A stretch of DNA of 64,000 bases, taken from positions 1 through 64,000 of the forward strand of contig CAZPQK010000008.1 in the NCBI GenBank assembly GCA_964588695.1, in the 5' to 3' direction. The first letter of the stretch is position 1. Each line of letters begins with the position of its first letter. A program made the translations under genes and the position numbers. Shown here in pieces: positions 54,349 through 63,134 of this stretch. Source of the DNA: CAZPQK01 sp964588695. GTDB lineage: Bacteria; Krumholzibacteriota; Krumholzibacteriia; WVZY01; JAKEHA01. The notes under the pieces are model-generated. The model was not told where the DNA came from. It searched no databases and saw only the letters and a program-made list of their open reading frames with translations.

Positions 54349-55419
54349 CTATGCGGGTTCTTCGCGAGTGGCTGACCGTCCACCAAACTGACTCAACACC
54401 AACGCGCCCAGGCCACCCATGCCCGCGATGAACACCAGAACGCACCCCAGAAAGCAGATCACGAACTCTGCGGGTCCGGACCCGAAGGGCAGCATCGTCA
54501 CGGTCGAGGCAATGACAAACGGCAGGTAAGCAACGATGGTCCCAAGAATGACCAGCACGAACGGATTGGTGGTACTTAACCCTAGCCCACGCCGGACGGC
54601 AAGACCCAGATAGTACACGCCCACCGTCCAACAAATCGCTAGCACGCCCAGGCTGGCGAAACTCATGACCATTGCGACCGGAAAGAGCACGAACGTAATC
54701 AGAAGAATAATGCTAACGATGGTGGCGGCGATTGAGCCGATTGTAAAAGTCAGAACGCCGACACCGACACTCTTGGCTAACTCGTTGCGCATGAAAGACG
54801 CCGCACTTAACACCCGATCCCTAAGCAGCAACATTACCAGCACGGTCAGAATCAGTTGCGCGAACAGCAAGACACCGAAACCAAAAAGGATAATGTATTT
54901 GCCCGAACCACCCAGGTCGAACTCCTGGCCGAGCGATGCGCCAATGGTTGCTTTTTCGCCCTCGATCACCACGCCGTCGTCGAGCTGCATCAACCCAAAC
55001 ACGACGTATGCATCGCCACCGATTTGCGCATTGTCACGCGCACGCAACGTTCCGCCTAAAACCACGACGTCACCCATTACGCGACCCTCGATTACCGCGT
55101 CACCACCGACAACGGTAACACCGCCCAGCACAACTTCGTCTTTGGCAACAAATGCGCTACTGCCAATCCGCACCAGGTCCTGACCGATGTCCTTTCGCGC
55201 GCCGTCAATGTCGCGAATGTCGACCCAACCGTCATCGTCCCCCAAGGTGTCCGGACGCACAGTGGCCGCACCTTCGCCTTCAACCGAGATACCGGATTTG
55301 TCGATGCTGATGCGAACGCGATTCTTGCCCGAGGTTGTCGAGGTTGTATCCGACTGCGGCAACGCCAAAACATCGGCGCTCGCCAAGGCGAGCCCGAACA
55401 CGACGGCGAAAACCGTCAT
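54349..55419 (-). CDS. Bactofilin-like/polymer-type repeat protein with membrane half
   Basis: 356 residues when started at the ATG at 55419 (AGGA 5 nt upstream, 19 nt after the anti-sigma stop). Signal-like helix, then a short beta-helix of VVGGDAVIEGRVMGDVVVLGGTLRARDNAQIGGDAYVVFG type (about 105-160), and a C-terminal half with five or six transmembrane helices (about 175-345). Exact family not recognised; the beta-helical start resembles polymer-forming cytoskeletal proteins facing the periplasm. It sits between the anti-sigma and Omp85 genes. Confidence 0.8.
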   Translation of the reverse strand: MTVFAVVFGLALASADVLALPQSDTTSTTSGKNRVRISIDKSGISVEGEGAATVRPDTLGDDDGWVDIRDIDGARKDIGQDLVRIGSSAFVAKDEVVLGGVTVVGGDAVIEGRVMGDVVVLGGTLRARDNAQIGGDAYVVFGLMQLDDGVVIEGEKATIGASLGQEFDLGGSGKYIILFGFGVLLFAQLILTVLVMLLLRDRVLSAASFMRNELAKSVGVGVLTFTIGSIAATIVSIILLITFVLFPVAMVMSFASLGVLAICWTVGVYYLGLAVRRGLGLSTTNPFVLVILGTIVAYLPFVIASTVTMLPFGSGPAEFVICFLGCVLVFIAGMGGLGALVLSQFGGRSATREEPA

Positions 55420-55438
55420 TGCGATCCTGCAGGGTGTT

Positions 55439-56089
55439 TTAGAGAACAAGTGGTGCATTGGGGCTGCGTCGTCTCCCGGCCAGCCGAACAAGTATACCTA
55501 AGCCGACAACCACGAAAGCCGCCAGTCCAGCGACTGCGCGCGGGTTACTTACAACTGACTCTACCGTAGAAACGCCGGCACGCGCCAGAGCTTGCATCAG
55601 GTTCCACGCTGTTGTCAGCCGGACGCTAAGATCGGCAAAAGCCTCACCGCCAATGGTGGCATCGCGAAGAGACAGTAGGGCGTTGGCAACGATTAGAGAG
55701 AAGTTACCCATTGCCTCCGGGGCCAGCCCCAGCGCCGCGGTAACCGGAAGGTAAAGCGCGGCGACAACCAGCGACGCGGCCAAAGGATAGCGGGCAAACG
55801 CCGGCAGACCAAGAAACCGATCGGCAGCCTTGGCCAGCGGAGAACGTTGAGGCTTACGGATAACCCCGTCCGCCTTTAGCTGCGAAACGATCGAATTGCT
55901 AAATCCCCGCGGTGGTTGGTAGGTGTTGCGCATGTCGTTGAGGCCAACGTAGACGTCGCGCATCGCGAGCAGTTCTTGTTCACACTCGGCACATTCGTCG
56001 ACATGACGCACGACTTCGTTACGCTCTAATACCACCAAACGGGCATCGAGAAAGTCCTGCATTAACTCTCGGGCAGTCGTACAATTCAT
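55439..56089 (-). CDS. Zinc-finger (zf-HC2) anti-sigma factor
   Basis: 216 residues. The N-terminal anti-sigma zinc site is H29-x3-C33-x2-C36 (RHVDECAECEQ), with Cys3 as possible fourth ligand. Two or three transmembrane helices follow (about 105-130, 133-150, 186-203). It should hold the ECF sigma factor encoded upstream until an envelope signal releases it. It begins 2 nt after the DUF4097 gene, so sigma, DUF4097 protein and anti-sigma are in one unit; a DUF4097 gene between sigma and anti-sigma is less usual. Confidence 0.88.
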   Translation of the reverse strand: MNCTTARELMQDFLDARLVVLERNEVVRHVDECAECEQELLAMRDVYVGLNDMRNTYQPPRGFSNSIVSQLKADGVIRKPQRSPLAKAADRFLGLPAFARYPLAASLVVAALYLPVTAALGLAPEAMGNFSLIVANALLSLRDATIGGEAFADLSVRLTTAWNLMQALARAGVSTVESVVSNPRAVAGLAAFVVVGLGILVRLAGRRRSPNAPLVL

Positions 56090-56091
56090 CG

Positions 56092-57156
56092 CTAGCGCGA
56101 ACCACTTTCGCGAATCGTAACATCTCCGGTGGCGGTATCAACAATCATCATGGCCAGTCCGTTGCCGACCACGCCACGCAGTTGCCGACGGCTGATCTTT
56201 TCCACGCGGATATCCAGGTCGGCGTCAATCGCGCCACTACTCGTTGTAAGGTTGAGCTTGAAGCCATAGTCATTTGGAGTTGCAAAGACAATGTCAATGT
56301 CGCCACTCGACGTGTTGAAGTCGAACTTGCGATCTTTGAGCGGCACAATCCAAACGCTGATGTCGCCGCTGGCCGAGTTTACCAACACACTTCCTTCGGC
56401 GTTTTCGATGTCGGCATCGCCACTAAGCGCGGTAAAGTCAACGTCGCCGAGGCAGCCGTTCAGGTACAGGTCACCACTGGTGACCGCCCCAGTGAAACCA
56501 CCACTGACCTCTTCGGCTTCAATGTCTCCGCTGGTCGCGGAAACTTCAACGTCTCCGCCGATTCGTTTGAGGTCGGCGTTTCCACTGGTGGAACGAACTC
56601 GGACATCGCCAGCGACATCGCCAATCTCAACATCGCCACTGGTCAGTTCCACCGACACCGCGGCAGCTTCGCGAATATTAATGTCGCCGCTGGTCGCATT
56701 GACCAGCACCGTGCCAACATTGGATAGGCGGACATCGCCACTGGTGGAAGACGACGCCACGTCGAAACCGATCGGCACTTCCAGGGTAAGGTCAACTCCC
56801 CACCCGGGGCGTCCGCGGGAAAACAGCCGCCACACCTTGCCGGAACGATGTATCCGCGGAACGTTGGTTATGACGGTAACGGCCTCGCCGTCCTGCTCGA
56901 TTTCGACCGTGATGTCCTCAAGGTTCACATTGTCCAAACCACGAGACCACTTCTTAACAACCACCGATACGTCGGTCGCGTTCTGGCGCCCAACCACGAT
57001 CGTCCGGCCGCGGGCGTTACGGACCACCAACTGGGTTTCGCCATCCAGTGAAACCTGTTTGGTTTCTTCGCGCTCGCTAAGCCCTGCCAGGGCCGGATAC
57101 GCGTGAACCGTAACCAGAGCAGTGGCGGCAAGAATTATTAAATTGTTTAATTTCAT
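56092..57156 (-). CDS. DUF4097-type beta-solenoid exported protein
   Basis: 354 residues: signal peptide (1-24), then a region (about 125-300) built on a repeating TSGD/ASGD unit every 15-20 residues (STSGDVRLSN, ATSGDINIRE, LTSGDVEIGD, ATSGDIEAEE, VTSGDLYLNG, ASGDISVW). This is typical of the DUF4097 beta-solenoid. The family is often near ECF/anti-sigma pairs but its job is not known. Being exported, it could be the sensor or output of the stress circuit. Confidence 0.9.
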   Translation of the reverse strand: MKLNNLIILAATALVTVHAYPALAGLSEREETKQVSLDGETQLVVRNARGRTIVVGRQNATDVSVVVKKWSRGLDNVNLEDITVEIEQDGEAVTVITNVPRIHRSGKVWRLFSRGRPGWGVDLTLEVPIGFDVASSSTSGDVRLSNVGTVLVNATSGDINIREAAAVSVELTSGDVEIGDVAGDVRVRSTSGNADLKRIGGDVEVSATSGDIEAEEVSGGFTGAVTSGDLYLNGCLGDVDFTALSGDADIENAEGSVLVNSASGDISVWIVPLKDRKFDFNTSSGDIDIVFATPNDYGFKLNLTTSSGAIDADLDIRVEKISRRQLRGVVGNGLAMMIVDTATGDVTIRESGSR

Positions 57157-57221
57157 ATAGTTACAATCTTTGCGACTGATCTACGCAAGCCGCTTTTTAG
57201 TCTCAGCCTAAACTACGCAAA

Positions 57222-57256
57222 ACCCCACAGAAAGTTGTCAAAAAAGCGGACTTTCT
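57222..57256 (-). terminator. Inverted repeat after the ECF sigma gene
   Basis: CAGAAAGT pairs with ACTTTCTG around a loop with six Ts. It overlaps a TTGACA that could be a -35 for the DUF4097 gene. Confidence 0.35.
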
Positions 57257-57270
57257 GACGACAGGCGTTC

Positions 57271-57843
57271 CTAGAAGAAATCCTGGTCTTTCAGCGAGGT
57301 TTTCAGCATTTCTCGAGCCCGGTGGATCCGGGCCTTTACAGTTCCCAGCGGTATCTCCAGCGAGGCCGCGATTTCCTCATAGGACAGGTCCTCCTGGTGA
57401 CGAAGGATCAGCATGATTCGGTAGTGGTCCGGCAGCGCGTCGATGGCCTCTTTTAGCATCTGCATCTTCTGCTTCCGCACCATCTCGGTTTCGGGGTCAG
57501 GGTCGGGGGCCTCGTACTGACGCTGTATCTCTCCCCGATCGCCATCGATAGGCGAGTCCATTGGTAGGGTGTCAATCTTGCGTTTGCGCAGATAGTCGAT
57601 ACAAAGGTTTGAGGTGATTTTAAAGAGCCAGCTGGAGAAGGCGTAAGATTCGTTGTAGCGATCTAGCATGCCGAAGACTTTAATAAAGGCGTCTTGCGCC
57701 AGGTCAGCCGCCAACTCACGGTTCCGCACCATACGCAGGCATATGGTAAACACAGCGCGCTCGTACTTTTCGAGCAGCGTACGAAACGCGCGCTCGTCGC
57801 CTTTTTTGGCGCGAGCAATGAGTTGGATGTCTTCTGACTTCAA
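57271..57843 (-). CDS. ECF (SigE-type) RNA polymerase sigma factor
   Basis: 190 residues from a TTG at 57843 with GAGAGG 5 nt upstream; the frame open to 57870 is rejected for lack of SD. Region 2 (IARAKKGDERAFRTLLEKYERAVFTICLRMVRNRELAADLAQDAFIKVFGMLDRYNESYAFSSWLFKITSNLCIDYLRKR) and region 4 (DLSYEEIAASLEIPLGTVKARIHRAREML) are clear. It is released by the zf-HC2 anti-sigma encoded two genes downstream. Confidence 0.94.
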   Translation of the reverse strand: MKSEDIQLIARAKKGDERAFRTLLEKYERAVFTICLRMVRNRELAADLAQDAFIKVFGMLDRYNESYAFSSWLFKITSNLCIDYLRKRKIDTLPMDSPIDGDRGEIQRQYEAPDPDPETEMVRKQKMQMLKEAIDALPDHYRIMLILRHQEDLSYEEIAASLEIPLGTVKARIHRAREMLKTSLKDQDFF

Positions 57844-57984
57844 ACAAACCTCTCGGAAAACGGGGCGCATGCGGCGGCACGCACCGGAGAGGCGACAAGG
57901 GTGGGAGGTCGGCGCGCGAGGGACCCATCCTCGCGACGCACGGCTAGTGCGGTTTACCGTTCGAGTTTATAAACCTTAATTATC

Positions 57985-58014
57985 TTGACACATTTGTTGC
58001 GGGGTTTCTAGAGT
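57985..58014 (+). promoter_or_regulatory. Sigma70-type promoter of eno-ftsB
   Basis: TTGACA (57985-57990), 18-nt spacer, TAGAGT (58009-58014); leader about 53 nt. Confidence 0.7.
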
Positions 58015-58073
58015 TTTCCTGCCCCCTGTTGGGCGTAATGCATTTAATCACAAACACATAGTAAGAGGATCGC

Positions 58074-59360
58074 ATGACCACCATAGAGTTTGTTCACGCG
58101 CGCGAGATTATGGACTCGCGCGGCAACCCAACCATCGAAGTTGACGTTGGCCTGGCGGGCGGCGCGTTTGGGCGCGCGGCCGTCCCTTCCGGAGCATCTA
58201 CCGGGGTTCATGAAGCGCTAGAGCTTCGTGACGGCGACAAAGGACGCTACCTCGGAAAGGGCGTGCGGGATGCTGTACGCAACGTTAACGACACAATTGC
58301 CGACGAAATCATCGACCTGGACGCGATGGATCAACGGTTCATTGATCGGGTCTTGCTGGACCTCGACGGCACCGACAACAAGGGAAAACTTGGCGCGAAC
58401 GCCATCCTGGGAGTTTCGCTCGCAGTCGCCAAGGCCGCGGCCGACGCGCTGGAGGTTTCGCTCTTTCAACATATCGGCGGTGTAGGAGCACACGCGCTTC
58501 CCGTCCCCATGATGAATGTGATCAACGGCGGCGAACACGCCGACAACAACGTCGACATTCAGGAGTTTATGATTGTGCCCGCCGGGGCGGAGAGTTTTTC
58601 GGAAGCGTTGCGCATGGGCGCCGAAACGTTTCACGCGCTTAAAAAATTGCTCAACAAGAAGGGCTACTCAACCGGCGTCGGCGACGAGGGGGGATTTGCT
58701 CCCGATCTGAAGTCAAACGAAGAAGCCGTGCAAGTTTTAATCGAAGCGATGGAAGCGGCCAAGTACACACCGGGCAAAGATATGTTCATCGCGCTCGACG
58801 CCGCGTCGACCGAGTTCTATGACAAAGGCGTTTACAAGCTGGCGGGAGAAGGCCGCGAACTGGGTGCGGACGAGATGGTGGAGTTCTGGCAAAGCTGGGT
58901 TGACCGTTACCCGATCGTGTCTATCGAAGACGGCCTGGCCGAAGACGACTGGAAAGGCTGGAAGAAGCTTACGCAAGCCATCGGTGATCGTTGCCAACTG
59001 GTCGGCGACGACTTGTTCGTTACCAACCGTGTGCGTCTGCAACAGGGCATCGACCAGGGTGTGGGCAACTCGGTGCTGGTTAAACTAAACCAAATTGGTT
59101 CGTTGTCAGAAACACTCGACACGATCGAAACTGCAAAGCGTGCGCAATACACCAATGTAATTTCCCATCGCAGCGGCGAAACCGAAGACACAACGATCGC
59201 GCACCTGGCGGTAGCCACCAACGCCGGGCAGATTAAGACGGGAAGTCTTTCGCGCACCGACCGAATTTGTAAGTACAACGAACTACTTCGCATCGAAGAA
59301 GAACTTGGCGCCGTGGCCACGTATCCGGGTGCCGATGTGTTTCCGTTCTTAAATCGTTAA
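58074..59360 (+). CDS. eno: Enolase
   Basis: 428 residues, the usual length. It converts 2-phosphoglycerate to phosphoenolpyruvate in glycolysis. Signatures: AREIMDSRGNPTIEVDV, PSGASTGVHEALELRD, GDEGGFAPD, SIEDGLAEDDWKGW, LVKLNQIGSLSETLDTI, and SHRSGETEDTTIAHLAVA. SD AAGAGGA before the ATG. The ftsB-like gene follows after 8 nt, the common eno-ftsB order. Confidence 0.99.
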   Translation: MTTIEFVHAREIMDSRGNPTIEVDVGLAGGAFGRAAVPSGASTGVHEALELRDGDKGRYLGKGVRDAVRNVNDTIADEIIDLDAMDQRFIDRVLLDLDGTDNKGKLGANAILGVSLAVAKAAADALEVSLFQHIGGVGAHALPVPMMNVINGGEHADNNVDIQEFMIVPAGAESFSEALRMGAETFHALKKLLNKKGYSTGVGDEGGFAPDLKSNEEAVQVLIEAMEAAKYTPGKDMFIALDAASTEFYDKGVYKLAGEGRELGADEMVEFWQSWVDRYPIVSIEDGLAEDDWKGWKKLTQAIGDRCQLVGDDLFVTNRVRLQQGIDQGVGNSVLVKLNQIGSLSETLDTIETAKRAQYTNVISHRSGETEDTTIAHLAVATNAGQIKTGSLSRTDRICKYNELLRIEEELGAVATYPGADVFPFLNR

Positions 59361-59368
59361 GGAGCATC

Positions 59369-59830
59369 ATGCGTTACTGGAGCGAAGACGAATCAAGCCG
59401 ACGCCGTCGGCAGCGAATGGTAAAACAGGACCGGCGCCGCATCCGGCCACGCAGCAAGAAAAAGGCGTCGGTGGCAACCGGCGGAAGTCTGACTCGCTAC
59501 CCGTTTCTGCGGGAGATCTATCGCCACCAAAGTTCTTTTGGCTGGCGGGTTCAAAGAATTGCACTCCTGTTGCTTGCAGCGGGAGCCATATACGCCTTTG
59601 CTTTTGGCGACGGCGGTGGCATCCGCATCTTGACACTAATGCAGGAGCGCAGCGCTCTGGATACTCAATTGGCGCAACTCAACTCCCAAGCGGAGGCGCT
59701 GGCCGCGGAAGTCGAACAGCTTCGCAACGACGAGTTTCACATCGAAAAAGTGGCCCGCGAAAAGTACGGCTTCGCGCGTCCCGACGAGACGGTTTACAAA
59801 CTCATCCCTGCACCGGAGGACAAGAAGTAG
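59369..59830 (+). CDS. ftsB: Septum formation initiator FtsB/DivIC
   Basis: 153 residues: a basic cytoplasmic start (RRRRQRMVKQDRRRIRPRSKKK, longer than in E. coli FtsB), one helix (about 64-80), and a leucine-zipper-like coiled coil (about 85-118, ERSALDTQLAQLNSQAEALAAEVEQLRND) ending in EKVAREKYGFARPDETVYKL. FtsB and DivIC link early and late divisome proteins with FtsL and FtsQ. Co-transcribed with eno and followed by a good terminator. Confidence 0.93.
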   Translation: MRYWSEDESSRRRRQRMVKQDRRRIRPRSKKKASVATGGSLTRYPFLREIYRHQSSFGWRVQRIALLLLAAGAIYAFAFGDGGGIRILTLMQERSALDTQLAQLNSQAEALAAEVEQLRNDEFHIEKVAREKYGFARPDETVYKLIPAPEDKK

Positions 59831-59855
59831 CGATTGCACGTCCATCAAAGGTTCA

Positions 59856-59885
59856 GAAAGGCCCGGATTGCCGGGCCTTTTTCTT
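59856..59885 (+). terminator. Terminator after ftsB
   Basis: GGCCCGG/CCGGGCC hairpin with a 4-nt loop, then TTTTTC. Confidence 0.9.
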
Positions 59886-59891
59886 TAAGGG

Positions 59892-59919
59892 TTGACTTTT
59901 AGTGGGCGCTGGCTATTAT
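59892..59919 (+). promoter_or_regulatory. Promoter of tRNA-fMet
   Basis: TTGACT (59892-59897), 16-nt spacer, TATTAT (59914-59919), predicted start about 10 nt before the tRNA. Confidence 0.7.
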
Positions 59920-59934
59920 TCCAGAACGATTTGA

Positions 59935-60011
<77 letters not shown>

Positions 60012-60020
60012 ATTAAAAGA

Positions 60021-60050
60021 CGGTCCGGTTTTGCCGGGCCGTTTTTTTTG
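60021..60050 (+). terminator. Terminator after tRNA-fMet
   Basis: ACGGTCCGG/CCGGGCCGT hairpin with a short T loop, followed by eight Ts. Confidence 0.9.
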
Positions 60051-60057
60051 TGTTCAA

Positions 60058-60084
60058 ACAGTAGAAGCCCCGGAACGCGTTCCG
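60058..60084 (+). repeat. Upstream copy of 27-nt direct repeat
   Basis: ACAGTAGAAGCCCCGGAACG and the following CGTTCCG. It matches 61367-61393 at 26 of 27 positions; together the copies bracket the LVIVD gene. Confidence 0.8.
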
Positions 60085-60112
60085 TTCACGATTCTGCGCG
60101 TAGTGCTATAAT
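60085..60112 (+). promoter_or_regulatory. Promoter of the LVIVD gene, leaderless
   Basis: TTCACG (60085-60090), 16-nt spacer, TATAAT (60107-60112). The transcript start falls at or within a base of the ATG at 60119; no SD lies between. Confidence 0.65.
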
Positions 60113-60118
60113 GGCAAC

Positions 60119-61366
60119 ATGCGGACTCTTGCGATTATCGTTGTCCTCCTCTGGGCAACCCCGGCGGCGACGCAGAACTTGCTCACGCTGGAACTCCCCC
60201 CCGCGCTGGTGGGTTACGTGGCCACACCCAACGACGCCTATGACGTACTGTTGAAAGGCAACTACGCATACGTTCCTGACTATGCGTCCGGCTTGCAGGT
60301 GATCGATGTAAGCTCGCCGACTTTGCCCGTTATCGTCGGTTCATACGATACCCCCGGTTACGCAGTGCAAGTTTGTATTGTCGATGACGTCGCTTTGGTT
60401 GCCGACCACGAGATCGGAGGACTTCAGGTACTCGATATCTCTCAGGCCATACCAACCTTCCTAGGGGAATATATCAATGGGCAGACCATCGTGGGCGTCG
60501 GTGCTGCCGCGGGAGTCGTCGCCGTTGGCTATATTGAGGGCTACCTTGAGATTCTCGATATAAGCACGCCAACCAAGCCCGCTGTTGTGGGCGCGTACGA
60601 CACACCCGGCACGCCACGGCATTTCGCTTTTTTGGACAATTACTTACTGGTGGTCGATCACACATTCGGACTAATCGTGCTCGATATTTCCGACCCTTCA
60701 GTTCCAACGATGGTCGGACAACTGGCGACCAATGGCCGCCCGGTCGGACTGGAAGTCCATCACGACTTGGTGTATTTGGCCGGTGGGGCTAGCGGGGTGC
60801 AAGTATTAAGCATTGCCTCGCTGGCTTCGCCTTCGCTTCTCGGAGCAGTCGCCTTACCTGGACCTGCGGTGAAAGTTGCAGTGCAATCACTCGTCGCATT
60901 TGTCGCGGACCATGTTAACGGCGGGCTACAAGTTGTTGATGTCGCAAGCCCCCACAACCCGGTTACACTTGGCGGGTACGTCACCGGCTTCTACGCGCAC
61001 GGAATAGCGGTCCGGGAGCAACATGCCTACCTTGCCGACGGCGATGGGCTTAAGGTATTTCGTGTGTTCACCACTGCAACCGGTACCAACTCGCCAACCA
61101 CGCACTCGGTGGGCAAACCTTTTCCAAATCCATTCACAAGTCGTACTCGATTGAAACTGCCCCACACACACTATTCAACGACAACCGCAAGTGTCTTTGA
61201 TGCCACCGGGCGCCGGGTCTCCAAGCTCTTGCTGCGGGACAGGAGCGGAGTGGTGGAGTGGAATGGGCTTGACGATCGGGGCCGGCCGGCACCCGGAGGA
61301 GTCTACTTTATCAAAGTCAACGCCGGCGGATTGCAGCACGTCCGTAAAGTCACTTTGCTGCGCTAA
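60119..61366 (+). CDS. LVIVD-repeat exported protein with FlgD tag
   Basis: 415 residues: signal peptide (1-19), six or so LVIVD beta-propeller-type repeats of about 42 residues (GLQVIDVSSPTLPVIVGSYDTPGYAVQV, GLQVLDISQAIPTFLGEY, YLEILDISTPTKPAVVGAYDTPG, GLIVLDISDPSVPTMVGQL, GVQVLSIASLASPSLLG, GLQVVDVASPHNPVTLGGY), and a FlgD-Ig tag from about 330 (KPFPNPFTSRTRLKL, GVYFIKV, ending KVTLLR). LVIVD proteins are surface or periplasmic; function unknown. Promoter suggests leaderless translation. The convergent FN3 gene shares its terminator. Confidence 0.9.
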   Translation: MRTLAIIVVLLWATPAATQNLLTLELPPALVGYVATPNDAYDVLLKGNYAYVPDYASGLQVIDVSSPTLPVIVGSYDTPGYAVQVCIVDDVALVADHEIGGLQVLDISQAIPTFLGEYINGQTIVGVGAAAGVVAVGYIEGYLEILDISTPTKPAVVGAYDTPGTPRHFAFLDNYLLVVDHTFGLIVLDISDPSVPTMVGQLATNGRPVGLEVHHDLVYLAGGASGVQVLSIASLASPSLLGAVALPGPAVKVAVQSLVAFVADHVNGGLQVVDVASPHNPVTLGGYVTGFYAHGIAVREQHAYLADGDGLKVFRVFTTATGTNSPTTHSVGKPFPNPFTSRTRLKLPHTHYSTTTASVFDATGRRVSKLLLRDRSGVVEWNGLDDRGRPAPGGVYFIKVNAGGLQHVRKVTLLR

Positions 61367-61393
61367 ACAGAAGAAGCCCCGGAACGCGTTCCG
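61367..61393 (+). repeat. Downstream copy of 27-nt direct repeat
   Basis: Differs from 60058-60084 by one base. It continues into GGGGCTTC, completing the perfect palindrome listed as the shared terminator, which the upstream copy lacks. Confidence 0.8.
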
Positions 61394-61400
61394 GGGCTTC
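61373..61400. terminator. Shared 28-nt palindromic terminator of convergent genes
   Basis: GAAGCCCCGGAACG pairs with its exact reverse complement CGTTCCGGGGCTTC. It lies between the stops at 61366 (+) and 61424 (-); TTCTGTTT follows on the minus strand. Confidence 0.7.
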
Positions 61401-61423
61401 TGGTCAAGTGGCTGCGGAAGGCG

Positions 61424-62824
61424 CTACTTGAGTAACAACATCTTCTTGGTCCGCACGTCACCACCAGCGGCAAGGCGGTAAAAGTAGGCGCCGGAACTCA
61501 CCGGCGAACCGGTCAGGTTCAATCCATCCCAGACCACCGACTGCGCGCCTTCGATCAGCTCTTCGTCAACCAGGGTCTGTACCAGGCGACCGCGAACATC
61601 AAAGATGTCCAGGCGCACGGCCATCGTTTTGGGCAACGTAAAGTTGATCGTGGTCGTCGGGTTAAATGGATTGGGCACGTTCTGCGCCAGCGCCACACTC
61701 AGCGGATTCGTTGTTACCGTTACCGCGGCCGAAAACGTCTGCGCCCCGTCTTCGGAGATAACGATAAGCTGGTACGTGTACTCGGTGCTCGGCTTTGCCG
61801 TCCGATCAATAAAGCTCAATTCGTTGACGTCCAACAAACGCCCGTCGTTTAAAAACTCCGGCGCCGAGTTTCCCGCTTCTTCGCGCATAACCGAGAAGCC
61901 CATCAGGGGTTCGTCGGCGTTGATCTCCCACGTAAGCGCGACACCAAAGTCGTCGGCATCAACATCGAACAGCGTGACCAGCACCGTGGTTGCCGAGACA
62001 TTCACGGTTCGCTCCGGTGAGGGCGCACTGGTCATTCCGAGATGGTTCTTTGCCTGCACGGTTATGTAAAACGTTCCCTCACCCAGGTCGCACAAGTTGT
62101 GGGTAGAGACCAGGCCGATGTCAGCTGTGTTTTGGTACTGCGTGGCCTGTCCTTGGGCGACGGACTCCGTCCCCCAACTGATCACATAACCGGTGACGTC
62201 GGGCGAGCCGCTAGGAAACCACTGCGCTCGAGCACATCCGTCGCCGATGTTCGCCGCCGAAAAGGCAGCGGGTGGAAGCGGGGGTTGCACGCTACCGTTT
62301 GAGACGGAGGCACTGGCCTCGCCCGATAGCGCACTTAGCAACCCCGCGGAGTTAAGCGCGCGCAGAGCGAAGAAGTAATCGCCGCTGGGCAACGCACATA
62401 CAGTTCGTCCGGTTCCACTTACCAGAACCGAGTCGGAGTACACTCCCGACGACGATCCGTAGTAGAGCCGGTATCCGAGAATGTCGGGCTCGCCGTTGGC
62501 CGCCCAACCTACCTGCGCACAACCGGCGTCATCGCCGGAAGCAGAAAGCCCGGACGGGGCGGACGGCGGCGTGGCCGCTCCCCCTCCGGAAATGGTGTAG
62601 GTATTCCCCGTGACCGCGTCGTCCGCAAAAACCACGGCTCCGTCTACACTGGAGTTTACGGTCGTAAGCACTTGCCCGTTCTTAACCACAGTGTAAGAAG
62701 TCGAAGGAGTACTGTTGAACAGGTGGAATTGGGTTTGTTTGGCTTGGGCAACCCCGGACCCCATCACCAGCGCCGCGGTTAGGCAGAGCGCAGTAATCCC
62801 AGCATGTCGATCGAAGCGAAGCAT
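61424..62824 (-). CDS. Exported FN3 protein with FlgD tag
   Basis: 466 residues from the ATG at 62824 (AAGGAG 10 nt upstream; the frame open to 62896 is rejected). Signal peptide (1-28), a short beta-rich segment (about 30-75), three FN3-like domains (about 88-180, 185-275, 280-375; GDYFFALRALNSAGLLSALS, GTFYITVQAKNHLGMTSAPS) and a FlgD-Ig tag (about 380-466; LAQNVPNPFNPTTTINFTL, ending KKMLLLK). Probably a surface or extracellular adhesion or scaffold protein; this follows from domain types only. Confidence 0.9.
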   Translation of the reverse strand: MLRFDRHAGITALCLTAALVMGSGVAQAKQTQFHLFNSTPSTSYTVVKNGQVLTTVNSSVDGAVVFADDAVTGNTYTISGGGAATPPSAPSGLSASGDDAGCAQVGWAANGEPDILGYRLYYGSSSGVYSDSVLVSGTGRTVCALPSGDYFFALRALNSAGLLSALSGEASASVSNGSVQPPLPPAAFSAANIGDGCARAQWFPSGSPDVTGYVISWGTESVAQGQATQYQNTADIGLVSTHNLCDLGEGTFYITVQAKNHLGMTSAPSPERTVNVSATTVLVTLFDVDADDFGVALTWEINADEPLMGFSVMREEAGNSAPEFLNDGRLLDVNELSFIDRTAKPSTEYTYQLIVISEDGAQTFSAAVTVTTNPLSVALAQNVPNPFNPTTTINFTLPKTMAVRLDIFDVRGRLVQTLVDEELIEGAQSVVWDGLNLTGSPVSSGAYFYRLAAGGDVRTKKMLLLK

Positions 62825-63134
62825 GTAAACAGAACTCCTTGCGTAAAGCAAAGGACCTACGGATGTGGGATGATTTAGCAATTGGGCGTAGAGCAAAAAC
62901 TGTGCGGCTGCGGAGATTTTCCCCCTCGACGTGTATCTGTATGGGCGAGAAGGGGCTACGCGGGTTTACGGTGGGGCAAGTGGGTGCGGTGGTCTGACAA
63001 CCTTCCAATCAAGGTGGAAGTTTCCTCGCCGCTTCCCGGCAGAACTTTTCCTTGCCTATCGTGTACAAGCAACAGCTAGCAATTTAGAGCCATCGGCCAA
63101 CCCCACCTTGCCCGGCCGGATGGTGATGACTACT
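62825..63134. other. Divergent intergenic region before the DsbD-N gene
   Basis: 310 bp between the FN3 gene (-) and the DsbD-like gene (+). The open frame from 62931 into it lacks SD and signal features. No confident promoter is visible. Confidence 0.45.
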
